From Favolaschia claudopus (lineage: Eukaryota; Basidiomycota; Agaricomycetes; Agaricales; Mycenaceae), in the NCBI GenBank assembly GCA_037176885.1, contig JAWWNJ010000168.1, forward strand, positions 62,001 to 126,000: a stretch of DNA of 64,000 nt. Reading direction: 5' to 3'. The translations under genes and the position numbers were made by a program. Positions within the stretch are counted from its first letter, which is position 1, and the number at the start of each line of letters is the position of its first letter. The notes under the pieces were generated by a model. That model saw only the letters and a program-made list of their open reading frames with translations, made no database searches and was not told the DNA's origin. Of this stretch, positions 47,912 to 58,908 are shown piece after piece.

Positions 47912-48298
47912 GGTTGAAAGCAAGGTTCGGAAGTTGCCGGCGCTTAGCGCTCTAAATTGGTTCACCGCTTTCTGAGTTGAACCACCATCTCGACTGCCAT
48001 AGATTTCCAACTTTTGAGCTGACTTGACTCTACATACGGCCAAGAACCCTAAGGCTTTAGGCAAGCCTGTGCGCTTCAAAATGCGGCTGCGAATCAACTT
48101 CAATTTGATAGCAGACCCGAGCCACGACGCGACACGTCTGAACACGCTCTTACACGTTTCTCGCCCCGGCGTCGACTCTCTGGTGCTCGGGCAGCTTAAA
48201 TAAGCGAATAATCAGTCTTCTTGACTCTACCTTGCTCTACTCTGGGTTCCAGTGCTCCTGTTCTAGGCAAAAATTATACCTCAAGCACAACACAACCC
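47912..48298. promoter_or_regulatory. divergent promoter region, DSS4/CofD-like gene
   Basis: The 387 bp between two divergent ATGs contains CTTAAATAAG near 48195-48204, a weak TATA-like sequence about 100 bp before the plus-strand ATG. No other element was recognised. Confidence 0.35.
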
Positions 48299-50473
48299 AT
48301 GCCTCAGCCTCAACAGAATCCTGGTCTGACGCTGAAAGTCAATACCGACGCTGGCAGCCCCGGTTCCTCCGTGTTTGATCTCCCCACCCAAAATTCTGGT
48401 GCCCCAGTTCAATCACATCCTTCGCTGAAGCGTCCGACTCCTGGCGCGAAGGTAATGCCAAGTCCCACCACTTCAGAGCCTTCGTTCGTGGTTATCTCTG
48501 GCGGCACAGGCGGAAACGCAATCTGCTCTGCTTTTGGCTCAGACGCGTGCTATGTCCTGCCTGTTTCTGATGACGGTGGTTCGTCCTCCGAAATAATCCG
48601 CGTCCTGGGAGGGCCATCTGTAGGTCGTTGGTACCACCACTGGGCGGCGGTTTGACCATTCGCATAGATTGGCGACATTCGCTCTCGCCTCGTCCGATTG
48701 ATCCCGACTTCCGAATCCCCCTCTTCCCCTCTCAATGCCATTCGCACCCTTCTAGCGTATCGCCTTCCCGCACATTATACCGAGCGCGAAGCCCGCGACG
48801 AATGGCGTGATATCATCGAGGGCCGAAGCGTGCTCTGGAATGGCATTCCTAATGATCGCAAGGAAACGATACGAGGTGGGTAGCCGCGTGGTCTCCTTGC
48901 TTCCTTTTTGCTGAGTTGGAGAGTTCCAGGTTTCCTCGTATACTTCGAAAGTGAGCTACTCAAACGCGCGCATAAAAACTTCACTTTTGTCAACGGCAGG
49001 TGTGTATAATACTCTTTGCTCTCAATTCATGAATCTAAACGCGATCTCTGGCTAGTATCGGAAACTACTTCCTCGCCGCAGCACAAGGTTTCTTCCGGTC
49101 CCTCCCGGCCTCCATATTCCTCTTTTCCTCGATAACAAACAGCCAAGCCAACATCCTCCCTGTGATCGTGACGAATCATACGGTGACCATCGCTGCTGAG
49201 CTGGTAAGTCGCTTTCTCTATAGCTATTCTTTTGTTTTTCATCTTGAATGAAATATTCGGATGATGTAGGAAAACGGCGAGAAACTCGTGGGCCAATGCG
49301 AAATCTCGCATCCCGTCCCCGCACCGCAAGATGGCCCACCCGAAATCGCCGTCCTTTCATCGGATGCGCAACGTCAACAGCTCGAGCCATTATCTCCCCT
49401 CGATGGGATGGGCGAGACTGTCCCGGCGCGCAGAAATAATAATCTGATGTTCGAGCAAGGAGCGAAAGACGCGTTCCAGCCTCTCAACGCCCGGATAGCT
49501 CGTAAGCCCTAGCCAATTTCCATCCACTAACATAGTCCGCCCATGCTGTCGTGCGTCAGGACTATACTACATGAACGCCTACGGATTCGAGATCCACCCC
49601 TCGCCGAACCCAGAGTACATTTCCGCGCTAGGGGCGAAGGACATGTTAGTATATTCGTGTGGATCTTTATGGACGAGGTTCGTGCATCGACAATGATTAC
49701 TCGAAATGAATGAAAGCCTCGGATGGCTGACTGACTAGTACCGCATCTGTCGACGCCACAGCATAATACCCTGCCTCGCGTTGCGCGGCGTCGCAGCGGC
49801 CCTAGCGCGCTCTCGTTCGTTAAAGGCGAAAGTGCTTTTGCGTGCGTATATTTATCTCCTTTCCTCATCTGCTATGCTATTCGGGAATGAATTCCTGCTT
49901 TCAACTCGCCTTCGCCTCCGGCTTGCTGTTAATGACAACCATGCGCCCACAGTCAACGCTAAAAATGACAGAGAGACTGACGGATACACTGCCGTTGACT
50001 ATATCAAGTGCGTTATGCGTCTGTTCCATGCCATGCCACGCTAGATTAGATTCCTGACTACTATTCTGGACGACAAGTGTCATCGCACGAACGCTGAACG
50101 CACAATACAACACGCAATCGTACGGACTAGCATACGGCTTCGGAGTTGGTAGCAACACGACGTTTCCTGTTTCGTATGCTGCCGTTTCTTGTGGAACCAG
50201 AGATTCTCAACTCTAAATTCTTCTTTCTTTGTTTGACTCTCAGAGCGTTCATAACGGACCTTGTGTATCTGAAAGATACCTCGGTGCGGGTGGATGCAAA
50301 GCACATCACCGTGCGTTTATTCTCGATATCGTCTGAGTTGGAACAATACTGATATCGCTCGGATCTTGCAGGCTATGGGGGTAAGGTGCACGGTGGTAGA
50401 GGGGACTGGAGGCGTATTCGACGCGGCTGGGGTGCAGTGGGCGTTGGGCGAGATTATGCGATTGGAGGGCTAG
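48299..50473 (+). CDS. CofD/YvcK-family protein
   Basis: ATG 48299 opens MPQPQQNPGLTLKVNTDAGS. The family core starts with FVVISGGTGGNAICSAFG and LPVSDDGGSSSEIIRVLGGP, then SIGDIRSRLVRLIP. Further motifs are FTFVNGSIGNYFLAAAQGFF, ILPVIVTNHTVTIAAELENG, MLVYSCGSLWTSIIPCLALR, KVLLLNAKNDRETDGYTAVD, FPVSAFITDLVYLKDTSVRV and VRCTVVEGTGGVFDAAGVQW. The family includes archaeal CofD (F420 synthesis) and bacterial YvcK, which binds UDP-sugars and controls wall and carbon metabolism. Fungi do not make F420, so the role here is unknown; nucleotide-sugar sensing is one guess. It has about ten exons, and the TAG is at 50471-50473. Confidence 0.88.
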
Positions 50474-50774
50474 CCTTCGCGGGCGAATGTATTTACAATT
50501 GAATACAAATCGAAGTGGGGAAGGAAGGAAGCAAGATACGCGAATTGCCGGGTTGATAAAATGACCTTGCACCCGCGTCATGGCATTTTGACCTTTTCTA
50601 TTTGGTCGCCCGTCGGCGCTTACTGCCTCTCTTGCCTTTCTGCTGTTCTCGTCGACTGGGCTTTGCGAACCTCGATGTTGGAGACCCTCACGAAGGACCA
50701 CTGACAACGTTTGACTGGGCTAGGGGTGTAATTTACGCGATTTGAAACGGACAAATTTGCTGCTCTTTCAACGC
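50474..50774. other. intergenic stretch, 301 bp
   Basis: This separates two same-strand genes. It holds the CofD-like 3' UTR and the promoter of the next gene; nothing else was seen. Confidence 0.45.
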
Positions 50775-51753
50775 ATGGCTGCAAACGCTGCAATGCCGGA
50801 CGTTGAACCGCGTCGTACAGACGCGACTAACGGGCACACTGTTATCGAGGTGATTCACGGCGGTGAGTTATAGTACGAGAAGCTTCAGCAGGAGTATAAT
50901 AATACCAATTCACCGACAGAAGACGAAGATAAAGATAATCTCAATCCGTCGCACAAGGAGACGACGCCGCCCTCTGAAGAATACCCTAGGCATGATACCG
51001 CCGACGACGAGCAAGATACATGCAGCTCTTCTGGCGATGATATATCCATCCATGTCGAGAGCGCCTCCGACGCACACGACCACGATCAATCACTCAGCAG
51101 CAGCGTTCTGACCACGCAACTCGAAGCCGACCCAGACCACGACGCGTCTGAACCGCCAACAGAAGATCTCTCCGCCTCTGCTACGCTCCGTAACAGCCGC
51201 GTAAGATTCCGCTCGCGCGTCCGCATCACCTCTGGACTGCACCACTCTCGCCAACGGCGCCTCTCCGCGACTTCCTCCCTCTCCAGCTCGCCTTCCTCGT
51301 CCATCTCTGCGCCGCTGCGGTCCCCACTCACAGAAGATACATGTTCGCCTGGATGGGGGCCTCTCGGGCAGCGCGTTAACCTGCTAGTTTCCGCTGCGGA
51401 GGCGCGTAATGGGAAACGGCGTCTTCCGCGGCGGCGGCTCAGTGCTGGCGCACCTAATGAGCGCACGGCTTTATTGGGGGAACCGCCGCCCCCAGGATAT
51501 AACCCGGAGTCTGACTCAGATGTGGAGTACTACTCTGACGAGGACTCGCCTGTGGATGGAGAGGCGCTGCTGTCGCACCAGATTGACCTGGTGTTTGGAA
51601 AGTGGCCGGCAAGGTTGCTGAATCGTCAGGTACATATACCGGTTCCTCTCATTCCATTTTGCGTGGCTGATTGTGGTGTTGCAGTGGTGGTGGTGGCAGT
51701 TACAGCCGGTAATCTGTTGCAGTTGCTTGGACGAACCTGATACCAGTTATTAA
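50775..51753 (+). CDS. hypothetical protein, acidic/Ser-rich
   Basis: Three exons start at ATG 50775 (MAANAAMPDVEPRRTDATNG). The N-terminal half is acidic and disordered (EDEDKDNLNPSHKETTPPSE, SSSGDDISIHVESASDAHDH). A basic segment follows (TLRNSRVRFRSRVRITSGLH), then LGEPPPPGYNPESDSDVEYY. The last intron (51631-51685) gives the C-terminus LLNRQWWWQLQPVICCSCLD, and TAA falls at 51751-51753. Reading through that intron would give a different hydrophobic tail and a stop at 51738-51740. No known domain was recognised. The conserved-looking Trp/Cys-rich end suggests a short functional motif. It may be nuclear, but that is a guess. Confidence 0.6.
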
Positions 51754-51867
51754 CTTATTTCATTGTCTATCTTGGTGTTGTACGTCTATTGCGGGTTTTG
51801 CGTGCACAAAAGTTGTATCATTTTCAGCGCTCTAACTGATCTAAAGAGTGAATTTAACACAGGTTTA

Positions 51868-53325
51868 TTATACTTTTGGCGGCATGACCATGGTTGCAGG
51901 TAACGTCGTTATCGGAGGAAGGAGACTGGCGGCAGCCTGACGCGACTTCTGGATGAGCAGTAAATCCATCACCACCATACTCGCCATCGCCTCGACGATG
52001 GGGATTGCCCGGGGAACGACACAAGGATCATGTCGTCCTCGCGCTGCAAGCGACCCTGGTGTCCCATCGTACTGCGCCGTGGCCTGCGCCTGAGAAATCG
52101 TGGCCGGAGGCTTGAACCCGACGCGGAAATACACGTCCTCGCGATTCGTAATGCCGCCTTGGACACCACCACTCCAGTTCGTCTCCGTCCCAAGCGAGCC
52201 GTCCGCCCGTCGGACGAAGGCGTCGTTATGCTTGCTTCCGGGGACTTCTGCTCCGCGGAAGCCAGAACCGATCTCGAAGCCTTTAGTGGCAGGAATCGAG
52301 AGCATCGCGTGCGCGAGCTTGGCTTCGAATTTGTCAAAGACGGGTTCGCCTAGACCTGAAGGAAGGTTGCGGATGACGCAGGTAACTGTCCCGCCGATTG
52401 AATCGAGCGCTTCCTTGGCGCGGATGATGCGCTACGGATTACACGATTGAACGAAGGAAACGAATAAGCTTTCGAAGAACCCACCTTTTTCATCCGTTCT
52501 GCGGTTTCGGGATGCGGGCAGCGCGTGGGGTGCTTGTCGACCTCCTCGCGAGATATGACTGCTAACAACTTGCGGAAGTCCTCCGAAAGTGGTTCTACAG
52601 CATCGTCGTTCTCGTCGTCTTCGGACGAGGAAACGGCGGCCACAGGAATATGAATCTTGCCCACACTCGAGACGAACGCTATGATCTCGATACCATGGGC
52701 CAGCTTGAGATACCTTTCTGCGATCGCGCCGGCAGCAACGCGTGCTAAAAAAAATAACAACAATTACAACTGCTGCGTTCAGGAATGAGATGAACGAACC
52801 AGCGGTCTCACGCGCACTGCTGCGCCCCCCACCGCTGCTTGCTTTCACGCCGTATTTCTCGAGATAGGTGAAGTCAGCGTGACTGGGGCGGGGGTACAAA
52901 TCTGTCTCGGAGTAGTCGTGCGGCCGCTGATCCTCATTGCGGATAAGGAGCCCGATAGGCGTGCCCAGCGTCACACCGTGCTCCAGCCCGGATTGTAACA
53001 GAACTGCGTCTTTCTCATTTCGCTGAACGAATTAAAAGGAAGAGAACAGAGATTCGTTTACGAATTAGTTCGGAGTGGAAGATTTGAAAATCGGACGCAC
53101 CGGAGTCGTCAGATCGCTCTGCCCGGGTCTTCTGCGGTTCAACTGAACCTGGATATCGGCTGGCGACAATTGGAGCCCCTATTTGAGTCAAAATTTCTGA
53201 GATCAAGTTTTCGAGAACGAGTTTTGCTTGCATACAGGAGGACATCCATCGATTATAGCGCCGATAGACGCGCAGTGACTCTCGCCGAAGGTGGTGACGC
53301 GGAAGGCGGTTCCAAAGGTCGACAT
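51868..53325 (-). CDS. ARO2: chorismate synthase
   Basis: ATG 53325 opens [20 protein letters not shown], the universal chorismate synthase start. It is followed by [112 protein letters not shown] and [20 protein letters not shown], then [20 protein letters not shown]. The enzyme makes chorismate from EPSP in the last shikimate step and needs reduced FMN; fungal forms are bifunctional with a flavin reductase activity. The length is typical. Introns are short; TAA is at 51868-51870. A hAT-type element lies 193 bp upstream of the ATG and could disturb or supply promoter sequence. Confidence 0.95.
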
Positions 53326-53510
53326 TTAATGCGATGTAAATGGGATTACAGAAGATATCGAGGTTTTGTTGGCGATTCCAAAATTTAGCCCCACTTGACA
53401 GCAAAATGGTGCTTGTTGGTAGAAAGCAAGAGGTGTCTGGTATAGATCAGGAGGACAGAGTCGCAGTTTAACAGGGACGTGGTTTACACAAACCCGCTGG
53501 CGGGTTGGGA

Positions 53511-53518
53511 TGTGGATA
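53511..53518. repeat. left 8-bp target-site duplication
   Basis: TGTGGATA abuts the left terminal repeat and is repeated exactly at 54177-54184. Confidence 0.85.
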
Positions 53519-54176
53519 TAGTGATGTCAAGGTTCGGTTCAGTTCAGGTTCGGGGCTCTTTTCTGTGAACCCCGAACCTGAACGTTGCGTTCGGTTCAGT
53601 GAATCACCGAACTCTGAACCTGAACGCGCGTTCAGGTTCGGTTCGGCGTTCGAACGCGTTCGAACCTTTCCCGGATCGGCAACTTCCGGGGTCAAAAAAC
53701 TGTGCCCGAGAAAGATATTTTGAGCTTCCCTCTCACTCGTGGTGTGTCCTGAAGCTTAGTTCTCCACTGCCTGCCCTTTCGTGCCACCAAACAGCTCAAA
53801 TATGTGCGAGGGAAACATCGGCCGAATACTTAGACCTCGCTGATGCGCCATCAATGGAGTTGCATTTGACCCACAACAGCCGTCGAAGATGGAACTGATT
53901 GCCAACAGTCGCCAACAGCTCCGTCGCAAGGTATGTACATCTCGGATCAACGTTGTGAGGTCAGAATCTCGGGTCAAATTGACATTTGATGAAATATTGA
54001 TGGGCTTTCGCGTTCAGCGTTCGAACGCGTTCTGAACGCAGGCCTCATCGCCCGAACCCTGAACCTCATTTTTGCGTTCGGTTCAGGGAAATTCTGAACC
54101 CTGAACCTGAACGCAGCGTTCGGTCCGGTTCGGTTCAGGTTCGAACCGATTCCTGGACCGAACCTTGACATCACTA
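53519..54176. mobile_element. 658-bp non-autonomous hAT-type element
   Basis: The element begins TAGTGATGTCAAGGTTCGG and ends with its inverse, giving terminal inverted repeats of about 23 bp with one mismatch. TGTGGATA at 53511-53518 and 54177-54184 is a perfect 8-bp target-site duplication, the hallmark of hAT transposons. Subterminal parts on both sides are packed with GAACCTGAAC/GTTCAGGTTC and GTTCGAACGC units in both orientations, as in transposase-binding subterminal arrays. The middle (about 53700-53990) is unique and has no transposase. The intact duplication suggests fairly recent insertion. Confidence 0.88.
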
Positions 54177-54184
54177 TGTGGATA
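54177..54184. repeat. right 8-bp target-site duplication
   Basis: TGTGGATA follows the right terminal repeat and matches the left copy at all eight positions. Confidence 0.85.
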
Positions 54185-56229
54185 GCGCTTTGTCACGGCC
54201 GAAAGTGGCGCGTTCCATCGATGGTGGGGCCGATATGTCCGACGCCAAAAGCGGAGCCGAAAAGCCGTTGGAAGTTGAACATTGACGTCTCACTCAGTCA
54301 CTGTCAACTTGCAGTCTTGCTACTAGCCTGCTAGAGGTCTCAGACACAGGCTGCTGCCTTGGACAGAGTCTTAGTGCTCTCCTGGAACTGAAACGCTGCC
54401 AGACTTCAATTGTTTCTCTGTCCAAGACGTCTTCATTCCACTAGTGCTAGCGCTGCATCCACAAACGAAGTCAGCCATTGTCCACTTCGCTGCTGCTAGT
54501 GCTCTTCTGAATCGGACCCACCTCAAGTCTCCAGAAGCGTCCCCGATACCCAATACACACGTCCTTTCAACTTGGTTACTTCGAAAACGCGAAAACCTCA
54601 TGTTGGACGTCGCTCGTGTCTTTCGTTGCTTACATGCAAAGTGCTGCTGCTGTTACCCGCGGACCGATTTCGCGAAATACTATTACTACAGTATCTCCTG
54701 GCACCAATCTCGTTGCTCGTACTTACAAGCGATCGCAAGTAACCGCACAATGAGGCGCAGCTCTTCGACTCCAGTTAATCGGCGCGCGTCGTCAAGCGGG
54801 AAATGAAGCCCTCTCCAACCTCCCAACGCTAACCTCACCATGAACTATCTTCATCTCGCGTCAATCTCGCGTCGACGGCTCATGAGTCATCTACGGGGTC
54901 GATATCCTCGTCGTGTTGCTGGGTCTTCTCGGCGACGGGTCTAGACTCTCGAATTGTTCAACAATTTCTTTTTGATGCGGCGGTCTCCTGATCCCGCCCT
55001 TTACTGCTTACATGTCTGCAACGAGCTCAGCTGGATTCCGTCCACCCTGAGATCTACGCAAATTTTCTTCCTTCCCTTGAGTTACCCGGATCGCTCGACT
55101 AAAATGCCAAAACCAACGTGGATCATCGTCATTTTTGATTCTGGTTCTGGTTCCTGAATCTTTTGCATACCTCGCAAACAATACAACGTTGGTCTGCCAG
55201 TGGACAGTCTCGGTGAATCAAAATATAGGGAAATAATTTTCTCGGAATTCAACATGTCGAGGACCTTCTGGATACCGGTATTTTTAGGAGCGCCGCGGCG
55301 TCGACTTTTTTTTTCTTTTTGTGTGTGTACTGGCAAGTTGGCGTTCAAAACGTGTCTCTCAAGGTTTGACGCGGTCTCACTCAAAAATTGACTGGTTTCA
55401 GTGCAGCGATTTTATTGAAGACCGGCAGCGCCAGCTCCAAGCAGCACCAGGTAAATTTTCCCTCGAGCTTTGTGACGAACGTATTCTAAAATTATTCGCA
55501 ACCAAGGGGGATGGCTGGGGATGGCCGGCGCCGGCTACTCACCCAAAAATTCTTTGGCATGCGACGGTCTTGGCGGCCTATGTTCACGGAATGTAGACGT
55601 GTGTGTGGGAGGAATTAGTAAGTCAGTGTGTACATACGTGGTTGGACAAGAATCTAATGCGCGAAAGTTGAAACAGCGTCTACAGTCTAGTTGAGACCGA
55701 CCCGCGACGTCTCAACAGCCACCAGGGACGAACAGATAGATGTTTATGAATCGTCTCAGTCTGGGGGGCGGTGGAGGCGGGGCTGGCGCTGTCAGTTTGG
55801 CGGGAACTTGGGCAGTTTAGTGGCTGATTAGGGCTGATTTGTTGTTTTGACCAACATCTTCCCGACACAAACGTGGGGTTGAGCTTCAGAACATATGCAC
55901 AGACTTGTGTTCCTGTCAGAGATGGATAGATGGCTGGATATTGGGACGTTTCGGTCTCGTAAAACAAAATTTCCTCTCCCAGTCGTTTGCTCGTTGCTCG
56001 TTGCTTGCTGCGTTTCGTTTCGATAGCGGGATTTTTGCCAGGCCTCCCCGGAAAAGAATCGGTATTTGATCGAAGTATAGAAGCGGCCGCAAGCGAGGGG
56101 AAGACGCGAGGCGAGGGGGTCAACAAAAGATACCTCGCCCCGGGCAACGGCACGCCGTCTAATCCAAGCCCCAATGGGGAAGGCTGCGTCACCTTCCTAA
56201 TTGGGAAGTAAATCCCTCTCTCGCTCTCA
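54185..56229. other. gene-poor stretch, 2.05 kb
   Basis: I could not support any gene. The longest frame (55680-56192, minus) has no ATG. A CTGGTTCTGGTTC run lies near 55139-55152. The part next to 56230 should be the promoter of the SAP30-like gene. Confidence 0.45.
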
Positions 56230-56984
56230 ATGTCAGCATCGACGACGACGGGTTCGCGGTCGCGTCCGCAGGCACGTAAGAAGGTTAACGACGACGCGGC
56301 GTACTTCGGGCCGCCTTCGGCTAATGCAGGGGCGAAGAGGCATGCTGTGGATAAGGTGGATGGGGAGCCGCGTATGAAGAGGAAACGCGTCGATGCAGCG
56401 TTAGCTGTTATTCCTGCTGCGCGAACTCGGGAGGCGGATAGCGAGGGGAGGGTGTCTTTGGTGAGTGGTTCACGTCTCTGTAGTGTAGAAGCCCTCTCAT
56501 TGCTGTGTATAGGTCGACTTCATTAAGATGCCCACTCCGGGTATGATTCGATATGTTTTTGGGTGAATACAGGAGACTAACTGAGGACACAGTGCTTTAC
56601 CGCTACCTAACGCAGTTCGACCTTGTTCCTCCTGTGTATCCGTCACCACTCCAGGCAGACGACCCGCCTCCGCCCTATGCACTTGAACACGCGACAACGC
56701 GACAAGAGTCAAGAGCGCCGAGTCCTCCGACGACAACACCGGCGAACCGTCCGCGTCGAGAATCAAAGGAAATTAGCAACCGGAGACGGAGTACACGGCT
56801 TGTTGAGGAGGAACCAACACGACCGCCGGTACTTGCTGATTTGGAGGAGTTGCATGGGGTGTTGGCAGGGATCGCAGAGCGGCATTTTCGAGAACTTGCG
56901 TCGATCAACGGACGGGAAGAGGTAGATACGCTTGCATCGTTTATGTGTGCTGTTGAGAAGGCCAAAGGGGGCAAGAATAAATAA
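56230..56984 (+). CDS. possible SAP30-like Sin3-binding protein
   Basis: Three exons run from ATG 56230 to TAA 56982-56984. The N-terminus is basic and disordered (MSASTTTGSRSRPQARKKVN) with a likely nuclear signal (RMKRKRVDAA). After two short introns the chain reads VDFIKMPTPVLYRYLTQFDL and VPPVYPSPLQADDPPPPYAL. The Asp-Phe-x-Lys-x-x-x-x-x-Leu-x-Arg-Tyr pattern resembles the Sin3-binding region of SAP30 proteins. A Pro/Arg-rich stretch and a C-terminal helical segment (LADLEELHGVLAGIAERHFR, EEVDTLASFMCAVEKAK) follow. If the resemblance holds, it is a subunit of a Sin3 histone deacetylase complex. The domain call is tentative; the gene structure is clearer than the function. Confidence 0.6.
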
Positions 56985-57333
56985 ATTGGTTTGTACAACG
57001 GAAGAAAGGTGCCGCCTGTAGATGACGATGATTGGACGGCCACTTGGCGTTGTGATTGGCTGGCTGACAGCACGGGGTTACTGTGACAACTGTTCTGATC
57101 AACGATAAAAGGGCTCACCTGTCCAAAGGTGACTTTAGTTCTGCTCACCTCCCACCCCTCGTCTTTGTTCTTTTTTTCGCAGCCGTGCTGCTAGGTTTCC
57201 TGTGTGTCCCCCTCGCTTCTCGTTTATTCGTCTCTAATCCCCTCCGAGTCAGCTCTATACGGCGCTTTACACGGCCAATCCGACCACATTCCTTCTTCAT
57301 AGATTTCCGTGAAATCCACGTTTTACATTCAAT
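56985..57333. promoter_or_regulatory. intergenic stretch with CT-rich promoter-like region
   Basis: Plus-strand pyrimidine tracts (about 57149-57180, ctcccacccctcgtctttgt) precede the ATG at 57334. Such CT-rich tracts are common just upstream of strongly expressed fungal genes. No TATA box was identified. Confidence 0.35.
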
Positions 57334-58908
57334 ATGAAGTTCGCATCCTCTTTCTCCGCGCTTCTTGTGGTTCTCCCTTTCATCGTCAACGTTGCGGGTC
57401 TCGCTGTACCCTCGGAGGATGGTTTGATTGCTCGTCAGAACAGGGTATTTGTTGCTTTTTTCCCCGGTATTTCTTTGTGCTTCATCTCTCGTCAGGGTCA
57501 ACAGCAGAAGAACGCTGCTGCAGCTCAGAAGGCTGCTCAAGCCAAGGCCGCTCAGGCTAATGCTGCCAAAGCTGCTCAAGCCAAGGCTGCTCAGGGTCAG
57601 GCCGCTCAGGCTGCTGCGGCTAAAGCTGCCCAGGGTAACAAGGGCGCTGCGGCCAACAACGGTCAGGCCGGCAAGGGCGCCGCTGCGGCCCCTCCCCCTC
57701 CTGCTGCTGCGACTGCCAGCAACCCCCAGGCTTTGCAGGCCTCCACGACCGTCGACAAGTCGGTCATCCAGAACACTGACAACGGTATTTGTTCTTTGAG
57801 TTGCAGAGGAGTGCGGCGTATTGACAGATCACTCAAGGCCAAAACCCCCCTGTCGCCGGCCAGAGTGCGGCTGATCTTTCCCCGAACAACTTTGCCAACC
57901 TCTGTGCTCTTGGGCTCCCCAAGGTCCCCCTCACGAACGGTCTCCAAGTCACGACTGGCTCCTGCAACCCGATTCCCATTGGTAACATCCCCTCCGTCGA
58001 TCGCATGCCCTCGTCCAAGTTCCGTACGTTCTTCGCTTTCCCTTCTCAAAAGACGACTTGTCGATATGTTACTTCCACAGAGTTCCCCAAGAACCTCGAC
58101 ACTATCCCCGCTAACCAGGACTTCGACATCATCCTTGCCACCAAGAACATTCAGCTCGGCACGTTCACCAACGCGCAGAAGACTTACTTCGCCAACCCCC
58201 AGAAGCTGAACGGCCAGGGTCAGATCATCGGACACACCCACATCGTCATGGAGCCCATCGACTCGTTGACCTCTGTCGCGCTCACCGACCCGAAGAAATT
58301 CTTTTTCTTCAAGGGTATCAACGACGCTCAGGACGGCCAGGGTAACGTCAAGGCTACCGTCACTGGTGGTGCCCCCGCTGGTGTCTACCGCATGTGCACG
58401 ATCGTTTCGTCGGCTACTCACCAGCCTGCTATCGTCCCCGTCGCTCAACACGGTTCGCTCGATGACTGCGTCTACGTCAGTCTTTATTTCTTGCTTTCTT
58501 CAAGGAATCCGTCGCTCATTTTAACTTCGAATATAGTTCACTGCTACCGCCGGTGGTGCTGCTGCTGGAGGTGCTGCCGGAGGCGCTGCAGCTGGAGGTG
58601 CCGCTGCTGGAGGTGCTGCTGCCGGAGGTGCCGCCAACGCTGGCAAAGGCAAAGGCAAGGGTCAGGCAGCAGCAGGCAAAGGCAAGGCCGCGAACAACGG
58701 CCAGGCTGCCGCCGCTGGTCAACAGGCTGCTCAACCCGCCACTGCCGCTCCCGCTCCCGCTGCTCCCGCCCCTGCCGCCGCCAACGCTGGCAAGGGTAAG
58801 GGTAAGGCTGGTAAGGGTGGCAAGGGCAAACGGGTGCGTTTTCTTGCGTCTTCACGGTCTCACATGTCGCTGACCTGTTTTTCGTCTTTCTAGGCACGTC
58901 AACTATGA
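57334..58908 (+). CDS. secreted Ala/Gly-rich protein (family often labelled 's17-like' in mushrooms)
   Basis: ATG 57334 opens a signal peptide (MKFASSFSALLVVLPFIVNV). A short intron then leads into an Ala/Gln/Lys low-complexity region (QKAAQAKAAQANAAKAAQAK). The central globular part is well defined: NNFANLCALGLPKVPLTNGL, QVTTGSCNPIPIGNIPSVDR, KNLDTIPANQDFDIILATKN, GQIIGHTHIVMEPIDSLTS and VPVAQHGSLDDCVY. The C-terminus is an Ala/Gly and Lys/Gly repeat tail ending ARQL (TGA 58906-58908). This architecture is common in Agaricomycetes; the 'ribosomal s17' label in databases is not a real homology. The role is unknown. The junction after QNTDN is ambiguous: the phase of the best GT donor does not match the ATC ACT CAA exon start. 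Confidence 0.78.

Noticed and set aside
54121..54160. GGTTCGAACC resembling a tRNA T-loop
   Set aside because: It belongs to the repeated GAACC/GGTTC units of the hAT-type element; no acceptor stem or anticodon arm can be drawn.
55680..56192. 170-codon minus-strand frame
   Set aside because: It starts at GTG and contains no ATG; low-complexity composition and no known motif.
57663..58451. 262-codon minus-strand frame
   Set aside because: It is the antisense shadow of the Ala/Gly-rich secreted protein gene; codon bias on the sense strand keeps it open.
57334..58908. Ribosomal protein S17 label for the Ala/Gly-rich gene
   Set aside because: The product has a signal peptide and no S17 fold motifs; the label is a recurrent database misnomer for this family.
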